From Algorimicrobium hallyeonense (GTDB lineage: Bacteria > Bacteroidota > Bacteroidia > Flavobacteriales > Flavobacteriaceae): a DNA stretch of 64,000 nucleotides. Below are positions 56,977-64,000 of this stretch, in pieces. The stretch is taken from positions 1 through 64,000 of the forward strand of contig NZ_JBHSLA010000004.1 of assembly GCF_042657385.1 (NCBI RefSeq), given 5' to 3'. The notes under the pieces are model-generated. The model searched no databases. It saw only the letters and a list, made by a program, of their open reading frames with translations, and was not told the origin of the DNA. Each line of letters opens with the position of its first letter. Position 1 is the first letter of the stretch. The position numbers and the translations under genes were made by a program.

Positions 56977-59442
56977 TTGACATATAAATCACTTTCAGTT
57001 TTCGTTGTTCTTTTGCTACTGGTGTCGTTTACAGCCATTGCTCAAACAGGAACCCTAAAGGGTGTTATTTTAAACAGCACCAACACACCCATTTCAGATG
57101 TTAATATTACCGCAGGAAATTCAGGAACTACAACCGATGAAAATGGGTATTACAGTATAAAAATACCTGCTAATCAAGAAATAACCGTTGTTTTTACACA
57201 CATCACGTTTAAATCGATAACAGCAACATTCAATCTTAAAAATGGTGAAGATGTCGAGTTTCATCCCGTTATGGATGAAGCGGTTGAGCAAATGTCAACC
57301 GTAGTTATTTCGGGAAAAACACGAAAAGATGTTCAAGGAATTATAACCCTGCAACCTGAAACCATTAGGAATATTCCAGGCGCCAATTCCGGTGTTGAAA
57401 ATTTATTAAAAACCTTACCAGGTGTTAGCAGTAACAATGAATTGAGTACACAATACTCGGTTCGTGGTGGAAATTTTGATGAAAATTTAGTTTACGTAAA
57501 TGGCATTGAGGTCTATCGTCCGTTTCTTATTCGTTCTGGACAGCAGGAAGGTTTAAGCTTCGTTAATACGGATTTAGTTCAGAATGTCGATTTTTCAGCT
57601 GGTGGATTCCAAGCCAAGTATGGCGATAAATTATCATCTGTTTTAGATATTACCTACAGAAAACCTTATCAATTTGGTGTGAGTGCCGATTTAAGCTTAT
57701 TGGGTGCCAGCGTTTCTGTGGAAGGACGAAGCAAAGATTCTAAATTTACAGGTATTGTTGGCATGCGTTATCGTGATAACAGTTTATTGGTGAATGCCAA
57801 GGAAACGGAAACCAATTACGATCCGAAATTTGCCGATGTGCAAACCTTTTTAACCTATAAATTTACCGATAAATTTCAATTGAGCTTTTTAGGAAACGCC
57901 TCCATCAATAAATACAACTACGAACCTGAAACACGCCAAACTAATTTTGGAACGCTTCAGAATCCACTTGCACTATTGGTGTTTTATGAAGGTCAAGAAC
58001 GTGATAAATACGAAACCTATTTTGGTGCTTTAAAAGGAACCTATTTAGTTAATGACGATTTAACATTGAATCTTATTGCTTCCAGCTATCACACCGTTGA
58101 AGAAGAACATTTTGATATTTTGGCGCAATACCGTTTAGGTGAAGTCAACACCAATATTGGCGATGAAGATTTGGGTGAAGTGGAATTTAGCGAGGGCATT
58201 GGTGGTCAATTAAACCACGGAAGAAATGATTTAGATGCTTTAATTACCACTATTGAACACCAAGGAAGTTATAAGAAAGACGATAATGATTTTGAATGGT
58301 CTATAAAATATACCAATGAGGATATTAGGGATCGTTTAGTAGAATGGGAAGTGATTGATTCTGCTGGTTTTTCTATAAATCCACCGAGTTCAGATGCCTT
58401 TAATGACCAACCCTATTCCCCATATTCAGGACCATTGGAACCTTTTCAAAACGTACGTGCCAAGAACAAAACACAAATTGACCGACTGCAAGCCTATTTA
58501 CAATGGAGCAGACGTATGGATATTGGCAATAATGAAGCGTGGTTAAATGTTGGTGCACGTGCTCACAATTGGACCGTAAGTGGCGAAGGCATTGAAAGTA
58601 CTAGTCAAACCGTATTTAGTCCGCGTGCACAATTCGCTATTAAACCCAATTGGGATAAAGATATGCTATTCCGGATTGGAACTGGTTTATATTACCAACC
58701 ACCATTTTATAGAGAATTACGCGATTCTTCAGGAACCGTAAGGCCAGATGTAAAAGCGCAAAAATCATTTCACGTGGTTCTTGGTAACGATTACAGCTTT
58801 AAAATGTGGGACCGACCCTTTAAGTTAACCACGGAAGCTTATTATAAAAAAATAACGGATGTAAATCCGTACACTTTAGAAAACGTACGTATTCGCTACA
58901 GAGCCAAAAATAATGCCGAAGCTTATGCATACGGATTGGATATGCGCTTGAATGGCGAGTTTGTGCCAGGAACCGAATCTTGGTTTAGTTTTGGGTATTT
59001 AAAAACCGAAGAAAACATTGATGATCGTGGTTATATTGCCAGACCAACAGATCAGCGTTTAAAATTTGCCGCGTTGTTTCAAGATTATGTACCCAGTTTA
59101 CCAAAAATGAAAATGTATTTAAATTTGGTATACAATACAGGTCTTCCAGGAGGATCACCAAGTTATGCCGATCCGTATGAGTATCAAAACAGATTGCCAG
59201 ATTATAAGCGTGCCGATGTAGGTTTTCAATATGTTATTGTTGATGATAAAGATGATTACCAAAGTGGCTGGCGAAAGCCCTTTAAATATTTATCAATTGG
59301 TATTGAAATTTTCAATGTGTTTGATGTACAAAACTCGATTACCAACACCTGGGTTCGTGATGTGTATAGCAAGCGTCAATATGCGATTCCTAATTACTTA
59401 ACACCGCGTGTGTTTAATGTGCGAACGAGTATGCGGTTTTAA
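56977..59442 (+). CDS. TonB-dependent receptor with N-terminal carboxypeptidase-like domain
   Basis: The 821-residue protein has a signal (VSFTAIAQ), a CarboxypepD_reg-like domain (about 25-105, GTLKGVILNSTNTPISDVNI), a plug (YSVRGGNFDENLVYVNGIEVYRP split by strands) and a beta-barrel ending FNVRTSMRF. The start codon is TTG at 56977, as no ATG lies near the signal peptide. The substrate is unknown. It is cotranscribed with the M23 gene. Confidence 0.93.
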   Translation: MTYKSLSVFVVLLLLVSFTAIAQTGTLKGVILNSTNTPISDVNITAGNSGTTTDENGYYSIKIPANQEITVVFTHITFKSITATFNLKNGEDVEFHPVMDEAVEQMSTVVISGKTRKDVQGIITLQPETIRNIPGANSGVENLLKTLPGVSSNNELSTQYSVRGGNFDENLVYVNGIEVYRPFLIRSGQQEGLSFVNTDLVQNVDFSAGGFQAKYGDKLSSVLDITYRKPYQFGVSADLSLLGASVSVEGRSKDSKFTGIVGMRYRDNSLLVNAKETETNYDPKFADVQTFLTYKFTDKFQLSFLGNASINKYNYEPETRQTNFGTLQNPLALLVFYEGQERDKYETYFGALKGTYLVNDDLTLNLIASSYHTVEEEHFDILAQYRLGEVNTNIGDEDLGEVEFSEGIGGQLNHGRNDLDALITTIEHQGSYKKDDNDFEWSIKYTNEDIRDRLVEWEVIDSAGFSINPPSSDAFNDQPYSPYSGPLEPFQNVRAKNKTQIDRLQAYLQWSRRMDIGNNEAWLNVGARAHNWTVSGEGIESTSQTVFSPRAQFAIKPNWDKDMLFRIGTGLYYQPPFYRELRDSSGTVRPDVKAQKSFHVVLGNDYSFKMWDRPFKLTTEAYYKKITDVNPYTLENVRIRYRAKNNAEAYAYGLDMRLNGEFVPGTESWFSFGYLKTEENIDDRGYIARPTDQRLKFAALFQDYVPSLPKMKMYLNLVYNTGLPGGSPSYADPYEYQNRLPDYKRADVGFQYVIVDDKDDYQSGWRKPFKYLSIGIEIFNVFDVQNSITNTWVRDVYSKRQYAIPNYLTPRVFNVRTSMRF

Positions 59443-59490
59443 ATTATAAGCCAAAAGTATATTATTTTGTAATCAAAAATTTAACAAAGT

Positions 59491-59525
59491 TTTGATTCAA
59501 GCAATCTGACTTTATACTACTTTTG
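59491..59525 (+). promoter_or_regulatory. Promoter of the 124-residue protein gene
   Basis: TTTG at 59491-59494, a 23-base spacer and TACTTTTG at 59518-59525 match the consensus. The GTG start at 59530 follows 4 bases later, so the mRNA would be leaderless. Confidence 0.5.
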
Positions 59526-59529
59526 TGTT

Positions 59530-59904
59530 GTGAAAACAAAATTTCAACTACATATAGCCATTTCCTTACTCCTAGTTTATGTATTAAACTTCGGAACGGC
59601 TATTCATGATGTTTTTGTAGATTCGTTTTCGGAAAGCACGTTTAAAACACAGACGACTGATAAACAATCTAAAGATGATTCGTCTCGTTTTTACGCCTAT
59701 CAAGATCTTGAAATATTAGGCCATAATCCTATTGATTCTGATGTTCCTAATGTTTTTACAGAGCGCTTTGCATCATATAATACGATTCTATATTTAGATG
59801 CTTCGCAAACAGCTCGAGATAATCAATATTTTAAAGCAGGACAGTATATTATACCGAGTTATAATACGCAAACCTGCATCTTCCCATTCCACAATTTTAT
59901 TTAA
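59530..59904 (+). CDS. Hypothetical protein, GTG start
   Basis: The 124-residue protein has a hydrophobic N-terminus (IAISLLLVYVLNFGTAI) that may be a signal or membrane anchor. The rest is polar and contains no motif I recognise, ending TCIFPFHNFI. The start is GTG, 4 bases after a clean -7 box. Whether it is cotranscribed with the next small gene (93-bp gap) is unclear. Confidence 0.65.
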   Translation: MKTKFQLHIAISLLLVYVLNFGTAIHDVFVDSFSESTFKTQTTDKQSKDDSSRFYAYQDLEILGHNPIDSDVPNVFTERFASYNTILYLDASQTARDNQYFKAGQYIIPSYNTQTCIFPFHNFI

Positions 59905-59997
59905 AATCCTTTTTTAGTTTTTGTTTCGCTGAATTTTCAGCCACTATTTCATGCTTTTAAATAAGCGCATTTTAAACATTCTAAAAAAATAAAAATC

Positions 59998-60495
59998 ATG
60001 GATTTAAATACCATTATCATCGGTTTGGTTATTACAACAGTAATTATTGTACCACTAGTGTACATTCAAATGTCTCAAAATATTCAAAAGAAAAAAGCGA
60101 AAAACACATTTATTGCGAACGCCAAATCAAAAAACATTCATGTTTCCGAAATGGATTTCTGGGGAACCTATTATGCGATTGCTTTAGATGTTTCGGAAAA
60201 TAAACTGGTCTATTCTAAAAAAACAGAAGAAGAAACCGTTTGGATTACAGCCGATTTAAACCTCGTAACCGACTGCTACATTCATAAAACAGATAGAACC
60301 ATAAAAAACAAAACGACCAATAAAATTGAAACAGACCGGATTGATCTCGTGTTACGCACCAAAGGTCAGGAAGATTATGTTTTGGAGTTTTTTAATGTGG
60401 ATATTAACTTTGAAATGACAAATGAAAAAGTGTTGCTAGAAAAATGGCAAGCACGTATTTCAAAGCAATTGGTAACAACTAAAATTGCTGCTTAA
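59998..60495 (+). CDS. Hypothetical single-pass membrane protein
   Basis: The 165-residue protein has an N-terminal membrane helix (IIIGLVITTVIIVPLVYIQMS) and a soluble domain with alternating strands and helices (DFWGTYYAIALDVSENKLVYSK, DLVLRTKGQEDYVLEFFN). It resembles membrane-anchored domains of unknown function from Bacteroidota. No motif was recognised. Confidence 0.75.
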   Translation: MDLNTIIIGLVITTVIIVPLVYIQMSQNIQKKKAKNTFIANAKSKNIHVSEMDFWGTYYAIALDVSENKLVYSKKTEEETVWITADLNLVTDCYIHKTDRTIKNKTTNKIETDRIDLVLRTKGQEDYVLEFFNVDINFEMTNEKVLLEKWQARISKQLVTTKIAA

Positions 60496-60587
60496 AAATT
60501 TTATATTTAGTGTTAAGTTTTAAGGTTCAAAATTCAAGTTTCATCATGCTTGACTTTTGGACCTTATTAATTAAAATAAGTAATTAC

Positions 60588-61751
60588 TTAAGCCTTAACA
60601 AATTCCTTTAAAACAGAAATGACATAATCAATTTCATCTTTCGTGTTATAAATACTAAATGAAAAGCGAATAGATGGTTTCTTTAAATCATCTTCACTTA
60701 AAATTTCACTCAAAACATGTGATCCTTTTGTACTTCCACTTTGACAGGCACTTCCTTTAGAACAAGCTATCCCTTTCAAATCCATTTGAAATAATAAAAT
60801 CAATGCTTTTTCAGGTGGAATAGGTAAACATACATTAATTAGGGTGTAAGTGCTTTTTTCTAAATTACCAGACATGCCATTAAAACGAACATCTGGAAAT
60901 GCTAGCTTTAATTCAGCAATAAAATGTCGTTTTAAATCTAATACATACGCGCTTTCCGTTTCCAAATTGGCATAGGCCATAATGAAGGCTTTTTCTAAAC
61001 CTACAATATCATGAACAGCTTCCGTACCTGCCCGAATGCCGCGCTCCTGCTGACCACCAAAAATTAACGGTTTTAAACCTGAATTTTTTCGAATAAAAGC
61101 AAAACCTACACCTTTTGGTCCATGGAATTTATGGGCACTTGCCGCTAGAAAATCAATGTGAACATCTTGTAGGTCCAGTTTATAGTGTCCAATACATTGT
61201 ACAGCATCACAATGAAACAAAGCGTTATTAGCTTGGCATAAATTGCTCACACGTTTCACATCCAAAATATTTCCTATTTCATTATTAACATACATGAGGC
61301 TTACCAAAGTCTTTCCATGTGTTTTAAGAAGTTGTTCTAAATGTTCAAAATCTACCTGACCATCAGCATCTAATTTTACATAGCTCACTTGTATATCACA
61401 TGTTTTTTCCAGTTGCTCAACTGTATGCAAAACCGCATGATGTTCAATTTTGGAGGTTATAATATGTTCAACCCCTAAATCGCGAATGGCGCATTGCAAC
61501 GCTAAATTATCAGCTTCCGTACCACCGGACGTGAAAACAATTTCACCAGCACTAACATTTAATTGTTTCGCAATTGTTTTTCTGGCTTGTTCTATTAAAA
61601 CTTTGGAAGCGCGTCCAAAACTATGTGTGGATGAGGCATTACCATAATCATTGCGCATAACGGCTGTCATAGCATCAATAACTTCATCCCTTACTTTTGT
61701 GGTTGCTGCACTATCAAAATATACTGGTTTCATAAGCTTATTCGTCTCCAT
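60588..61751 (-). CDS. Cysteine desulfurase
   Basis: The 387-residue PLP enzyme takes sulfur from cysteine for Fe-S and thio-modification. It shows YFDSAATTKVRDEV, the PLP lysine in SAHKFHGPKGVG, and the active-site cysteine in SKGSACQSGS. The IscS/NifS-like layout is complete. No isc or suf neighbours are present. A start at 61733 (MKPVYFDSAATT) is possible, but the -7 box position favours 61751. Confidence 0.93.
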   Translation of the reverse strand: METNKLMKPVYFDSAATTKVRDEVIDAMTAVMRNDYGNASSTHSFGRASKVLIEQARKTIAKQLNVSAGEIVFTSGGTEADNLALQCAIRDLGVEHIITSKIEHHAVLHTVEQLEKTCDIQVSYVKLDADGQVDFEHLEQLLKTHGKTLVSLMYVNNEIGNILDVKRVSNLCQANNALFHCDAVQCIGHYKLDLQDVHIDFLAASAHKFHGPKGVGFAFIRKNSGLKPLIFGGQQERGIRAGTEAVHDIVGLEKAFIMAYANLETESAYVLDLKRHFIAELKLAFPDVRFNGMSGNLEKSTYTLINVCLPIPPEKALILLFQMDLKGIACSKGSACQSGSTKGSHVLSEILSEDDLKKPSIRFSFSIYNTKDEIDYVISVLKEFVKA

Positions 61752-61763
61752 AAATTAATCATA

Positions 61764-61771
61764 CAAAATTA
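61764..61771 (-). promoter_or_regulatory. Promoter -7 box of the cysteine desulfurase
   Basis: The minus strand reads TAATTTTG, matching TAnnTTTG, 12 bases before the ATG at 61751. Confidence 0.45.
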
Positions 61772-61802
61772 CAAGAAATAAAATTATTTGTTCCCGATGA
61801 CG

Positions 61803-61831
61803 TTGTATATTTAGCAATTCTTTTAATTTTG
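61803..61831 (+). promoter_or_regulatory. Promoter of the calcium-repeat lipoprotein
   Basis: TTG at 61803-61805, an 18-base spacer and TAATTTTG at 61824-61831 match the consensus. The ATG at 61849 follows 17 bases later. Confidence 0.5.
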
Positions 61832-61848
61832 TACAAAATATACTCGTC

Positions 61849-62787
61849 ATGCGAAAATTACTTCTAGTACTTCTAACATTTTCAATGGTTTCATCTTGTG
61901 ATGATGGTGACATCATTAACGTTGATTTTGAATTTGGCGATACATTTGTAGCCTGTGGCGAATTGGTTTTCTATCAAGTTAAAGAAAACCCATTTGAATC
62001 GTTATCACTCCAGATAGTTGAACCTGCATGGACTTTAGAAAAATTAATAGAAGTAGATACCATTACAGGACTGCTTGTAAATGACGAACCTATTGAAATT
62101 GCAATAGAAGGAACAGCTAATCAATTTAATTACCGCTCCTATAATAACAATCCAGCACCTTTATTTTGTAATGACGTACCTCCTTCTGATATTCAAATTA
62201 ATGAAGATTTATCAAGTGTTTCAGGCACTGGTATTATTAATGTATTTTTAGTTGAAGATGATAATGATGGTATTCCAGCCGAAATGGAAGATGCTAATCT
62301 AGACGGCGATTTTGATCCGGCAACAAACCCAACCGATACTGATGGTGATGGTATTCCAGACTATTTAGATGTGGATGATGATGGCGATAATGTTTTAACG
62401 TCTGTTGAGATTGAAGATGATAATGCGGATGGAGACAATGATCCTTTAACAAACCCAAGAGATACCGATGAAGATGGCATTCCAAACTATTTAGATACCG
62501 ATGATGATAATGATGGCACATTGACGATTGATGAAGAAAATGCACCAGCCGATCAAAACCCTGCCAATGATTACACAGATCCTAGTATAGCGGATTATTT
62601 AAATCCAAATGAAAGTGCTACACTTCCAGCAACAGCGTATCGTGCGCACCCAATCAATCAAGTGTTTACTATAACCTTGCGGGTTGAAGACGTGCAATTT
62701 CCTACTATAACACAAGATGTTTTCGATATGGGCTCATTAACCGATTCTAGATTAACTAATACACGTTTGGTAACACCAGAATTTTAA
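61849..62787 (+). CDS. Lipoprotein with thrombospondin type 3-like calcium repeats
   Basis: The 312-residue protein has a lipobox (MVSSCDDG, Cys17) and an acidic region of calcium-binding thrombospondin type 3-like repeats (DTDGDGIPDYLDVDDDGD, DTDEDGIPNYLDTDDDND). The N-terminal domain (about 20-115) is unlike any I can name. Repeats of this kind stiffen on calcium binding and often link surface domains. Function is unknown. Confidence 0.85.
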   Translation: MRKLLLVLLTFSMVSSCDDGDIINVDFEFGDTFVACGELVFYQVKENPFESLSLQIVEPAWTLEKLIEVDTITGLLVNDEPIEIAIEGTANQFNYRSYNNNPAPLFCNDVPPSDIQINEDLSSVSGTGIINVFLVEDDNDGIPAEMEDANLDGDFDPATNPTDTDGDGIPDYLDVDDDGDNVLTSVEIEDDNADGDNDPLTNPRDTDEDGIPNYLDTDDDNDGTLTIDEENAPADQNPANDYTDPSIADYLNPNESATLPATAYRAHPINQVFTITLRVEDVQFPTITQDVFDMGSLTDSRLTNTRLVTPEF

Positions 62788-62791
62788 GGAA

Positions 62792-63340
62792 TTAAGAGTT
62801 ATTGGCATTTTGATAGATATAGACTTCTGTAGCACCAACACCATATTTCTGGAAGTCGGCGTCATAGAACTTAACAGCATCGTATCTGCTAAATAGATAT
62901 TCTAATTCTGTTTTTAAAACACCTTCACCCACACCGTGGATAAACACCATTTTTTGAATGCGTTTTCGGATGGCGAATTCCAATTGCCCGCGTGCCGTGT
63001 CTAGTTGTAAGGTTAACATATCATGATTGCTCATCCTGTTGGAGTTTTCAGTCAAATGATGAATATGCAAATCCACTTCCATAGTTGGCTGATAGCGTTC
63101 TTTAGCCTTTTTGGTAGTTGTCTGCTTTCTTTTAGGTTGTTCTTTCTCTCTTATAATGGCTTCTGCAGCTCTTAAATCTATTTTCATTGGTTTGGTAACA
63201 ACCAATTCATTTGGTTCAAAATCAAGCTCAAAACCATCAGGAGTTTCAATGGTTACCACGTTGTTTTTTACTTTAGTAACTATTCCTGACAAGTCATCAT
63301 CTAAAACAGCTACGGTATCTCCTACTTTAAATGTCTTCAT
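62792..63340 (-). CDS. Smr-domain protein
   Basis: The 182-residue protein starts MKTFKVGDTVAVLDDDLSG and has an N-terminal SH3-like/KOW part (about 1-50), a basic linker and a C-terminal Smr domain (VDLHIHHLTEN, MVFIHGVGEGVLKTEL). The Smr domain is a nicking nuclease fold found in MutS2. A longer frame from 63412 reaches into the upstream gene, so the ATG at 63340 is used. Its start overlaps the end of the small membrane gene by 14 bp. Confidence 0.88.
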   Translation of the reverse strand: MKTFKVGDTVAVLDDDLSGIVTKVKNNVVTIETPDGFELDFEPNELVVTKPMKIDLRAAEAIIREKEQPKRKQTTTKKAKERYQPTMEVDLHIHHLTENSNRMSNHDMLTLQLDTARGQLEFAIRKRIQKMVFIHGVGEGVLKTELEYLFSRYDAVKFYDADFQKYGVGATEVYIYQNANNS

Positions 63341-63536
63341 GTTCATTTTCTTTATCATTGGACTCTTTATCAAATTTGCTCGGAATCTTACTCGAGATTC
63401 TATAAATACCATACATTAAAATAATAATTCCTATTATTAAAATGGCGACGTTTTTCTCATCTCCAGACTGACCATAAATTGCTGTAATACTGCCAATTAA
63501 AATTAATAAATAGGAAACATATTGCTGCTTTTTCAT
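63327..63536 (-). CDS. Small membrane protein, two transmembrane segments
   Basis: The 69-residue protein has two hydrophobic segments (VSYLLILIGSITAIYG and VAILIIGIIILMYGIY) and an acidic C-terminus. Its 3' end overlaps the Smr gene start, so the two are probably coupled. No function is known. Confidence 0.75.
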   Translation of the reverse strand: MKKQQYVSYLLILIGSITAIYGQSGDEKNVAILIIGIIILMYGIYRISSKIPSKFDKESNDKENEHEDI

Positions 63537-63657
63537 GAGGTGGTCGATAAAATTTTACTGTTTGTCGAATTTAATATTAAATGTTGAAACCACATATAAT
63601 TTGCATTCTTTTTTTTCGTAGATTCAAACAAGTTAATCCATTAAATGATAGCGTATT

Positions 63658-64000
63658 ATGAAAAACAATACTTCAGTAACCCGAATACTTCATGTCTTTA
63701 TTTTAACATTTTTCCTTCACGTCGGCTTGTTTGCACAGGTTGGGATTGGGACCACTACTCCAACAACAACATTAGATGTTAATGGCGCTATTTCCTTACG
63801 AGATGGTGGTACCTTGACTTTAACAAATGGAAATAACAACAATATAAATTTAGGAGCTGTTCCATACTCCAACTACAGAATTATTGGTCCAACTACTAGC
63901 TTTTTTGTAAATAGTATAATTCCCATAGCATCTTCAGACGGCCAAATAATTACATTACAAAATACAACTAATGCTGTAATGATAATTAGACATGATGCTG
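63658..64000 (+). CDS. Secreted tail-fibre-like protein, cut by window end
   Basis: The first 114 codons are visible from the ATG at 63658. A signal peptide (FFLHVGLFAQ) is followed by VGIGTTTPTTTLDVNGAISL, the repeat type found in bacterial surface and phage-tail-like fibres. The rest continues beyond the window. The frame is open throughout. Confidence 0.8.
   Translation, partial: MKNNTSVTRILHVFILTFFLHVGLFAQVGIGTTTPTTTLDVNGAISLRDGGTLTLTNGNNNNINLGAVPYSNYRIIGPTTSFFVNSIIPIASSDGQIITLQNTTNAVMIIRHDA

Overview
The window is a chromosomal segment of a marine-type Bacteroidota, most likely a member of the family Flavobacteriaceae. The sequence is AT-rich. Many genes have a TAnnTTTG promoter box typical of Bacteroidota and lack a clear Shine-Dalgarno. 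The gene content includes type IX secretion (PorQ, PorP/SprF, a giant adhesin with a type B sorting domain), many small outer-membrane beta-barrels, a TonB receptor with a carboxypeptidase-like N-terminal domain, an rpsA with several S1 domains, and a 6S-like RNA. No species can be named from the sequence alone.

Layout. 1-2800 is accessory: the tail of an IS110-like transposase, then a two-gene minus-strand module (ABC-type ATPase plus a small PD-(D/E)XK-like protein) enclosed by a 14-bp imperfect inverted repeat, then about 700 bp of structured non-coding DNA. 2797-9934 is mostly housekeeping: dnaX, a lipoprotein, miaE, a beta-barrel, ppk-ppx and a SixA-like phosphatase. 10443-23480 is a surface-adhesion locus: a small secreted protein, an adhesin of about 3,200 residues with three tandem repeat families and two assembly gaps, a PorP/SprF protein and an OmpA/PD40 protein. 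23696-35604 carries pdxH, rnz, a STAS-like gene, pyrB, pyrR, rpsA, cmk, porQ and lon. 36019-47884 holds a DUF4412-like protein, a beta-helix lipoprotein pseudogene, an ECF sigma/anti-sigma/DUF4097/GIN cluster, an MFS transporter, an M48 protease, msrB, a DinB-like protein and lpdA. 48043-55095 holds aroQ, four beta-barrel genes, a XerD-type recombinase, rny, the 6S-like RNA, zapA and a coiled-coil gene. 55273-64000 holds an M23 peptidase, a TonB receptor, small membrane proteins, a cysteine desulfurase, a calcium-repeat lipoprotein, a Smr-domain protein and the start of a secreted tail-fibre-like protein.

How the parts fit. porQ, the adhesin and its PorP/SprF and OmpA partners belong to the type IX secretion and surface-anchoring machinery. 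ppk, ppx and sixA handle polyphosphate and phosphohistidine. pyrR and pyrB act in pyrimidine supply, and cmk recycles CMP. The strongest candidate for an undescribed system is the ATPase plus nuclease-like pair at 132-2029. It has a 4-bp gene overlap, a predicted leaderless promoter, flanking inverted repeats and transposase debris beside it, which suggests a small mobile defence-type module. No database search was possible, so family assignments rest on visible motifs.
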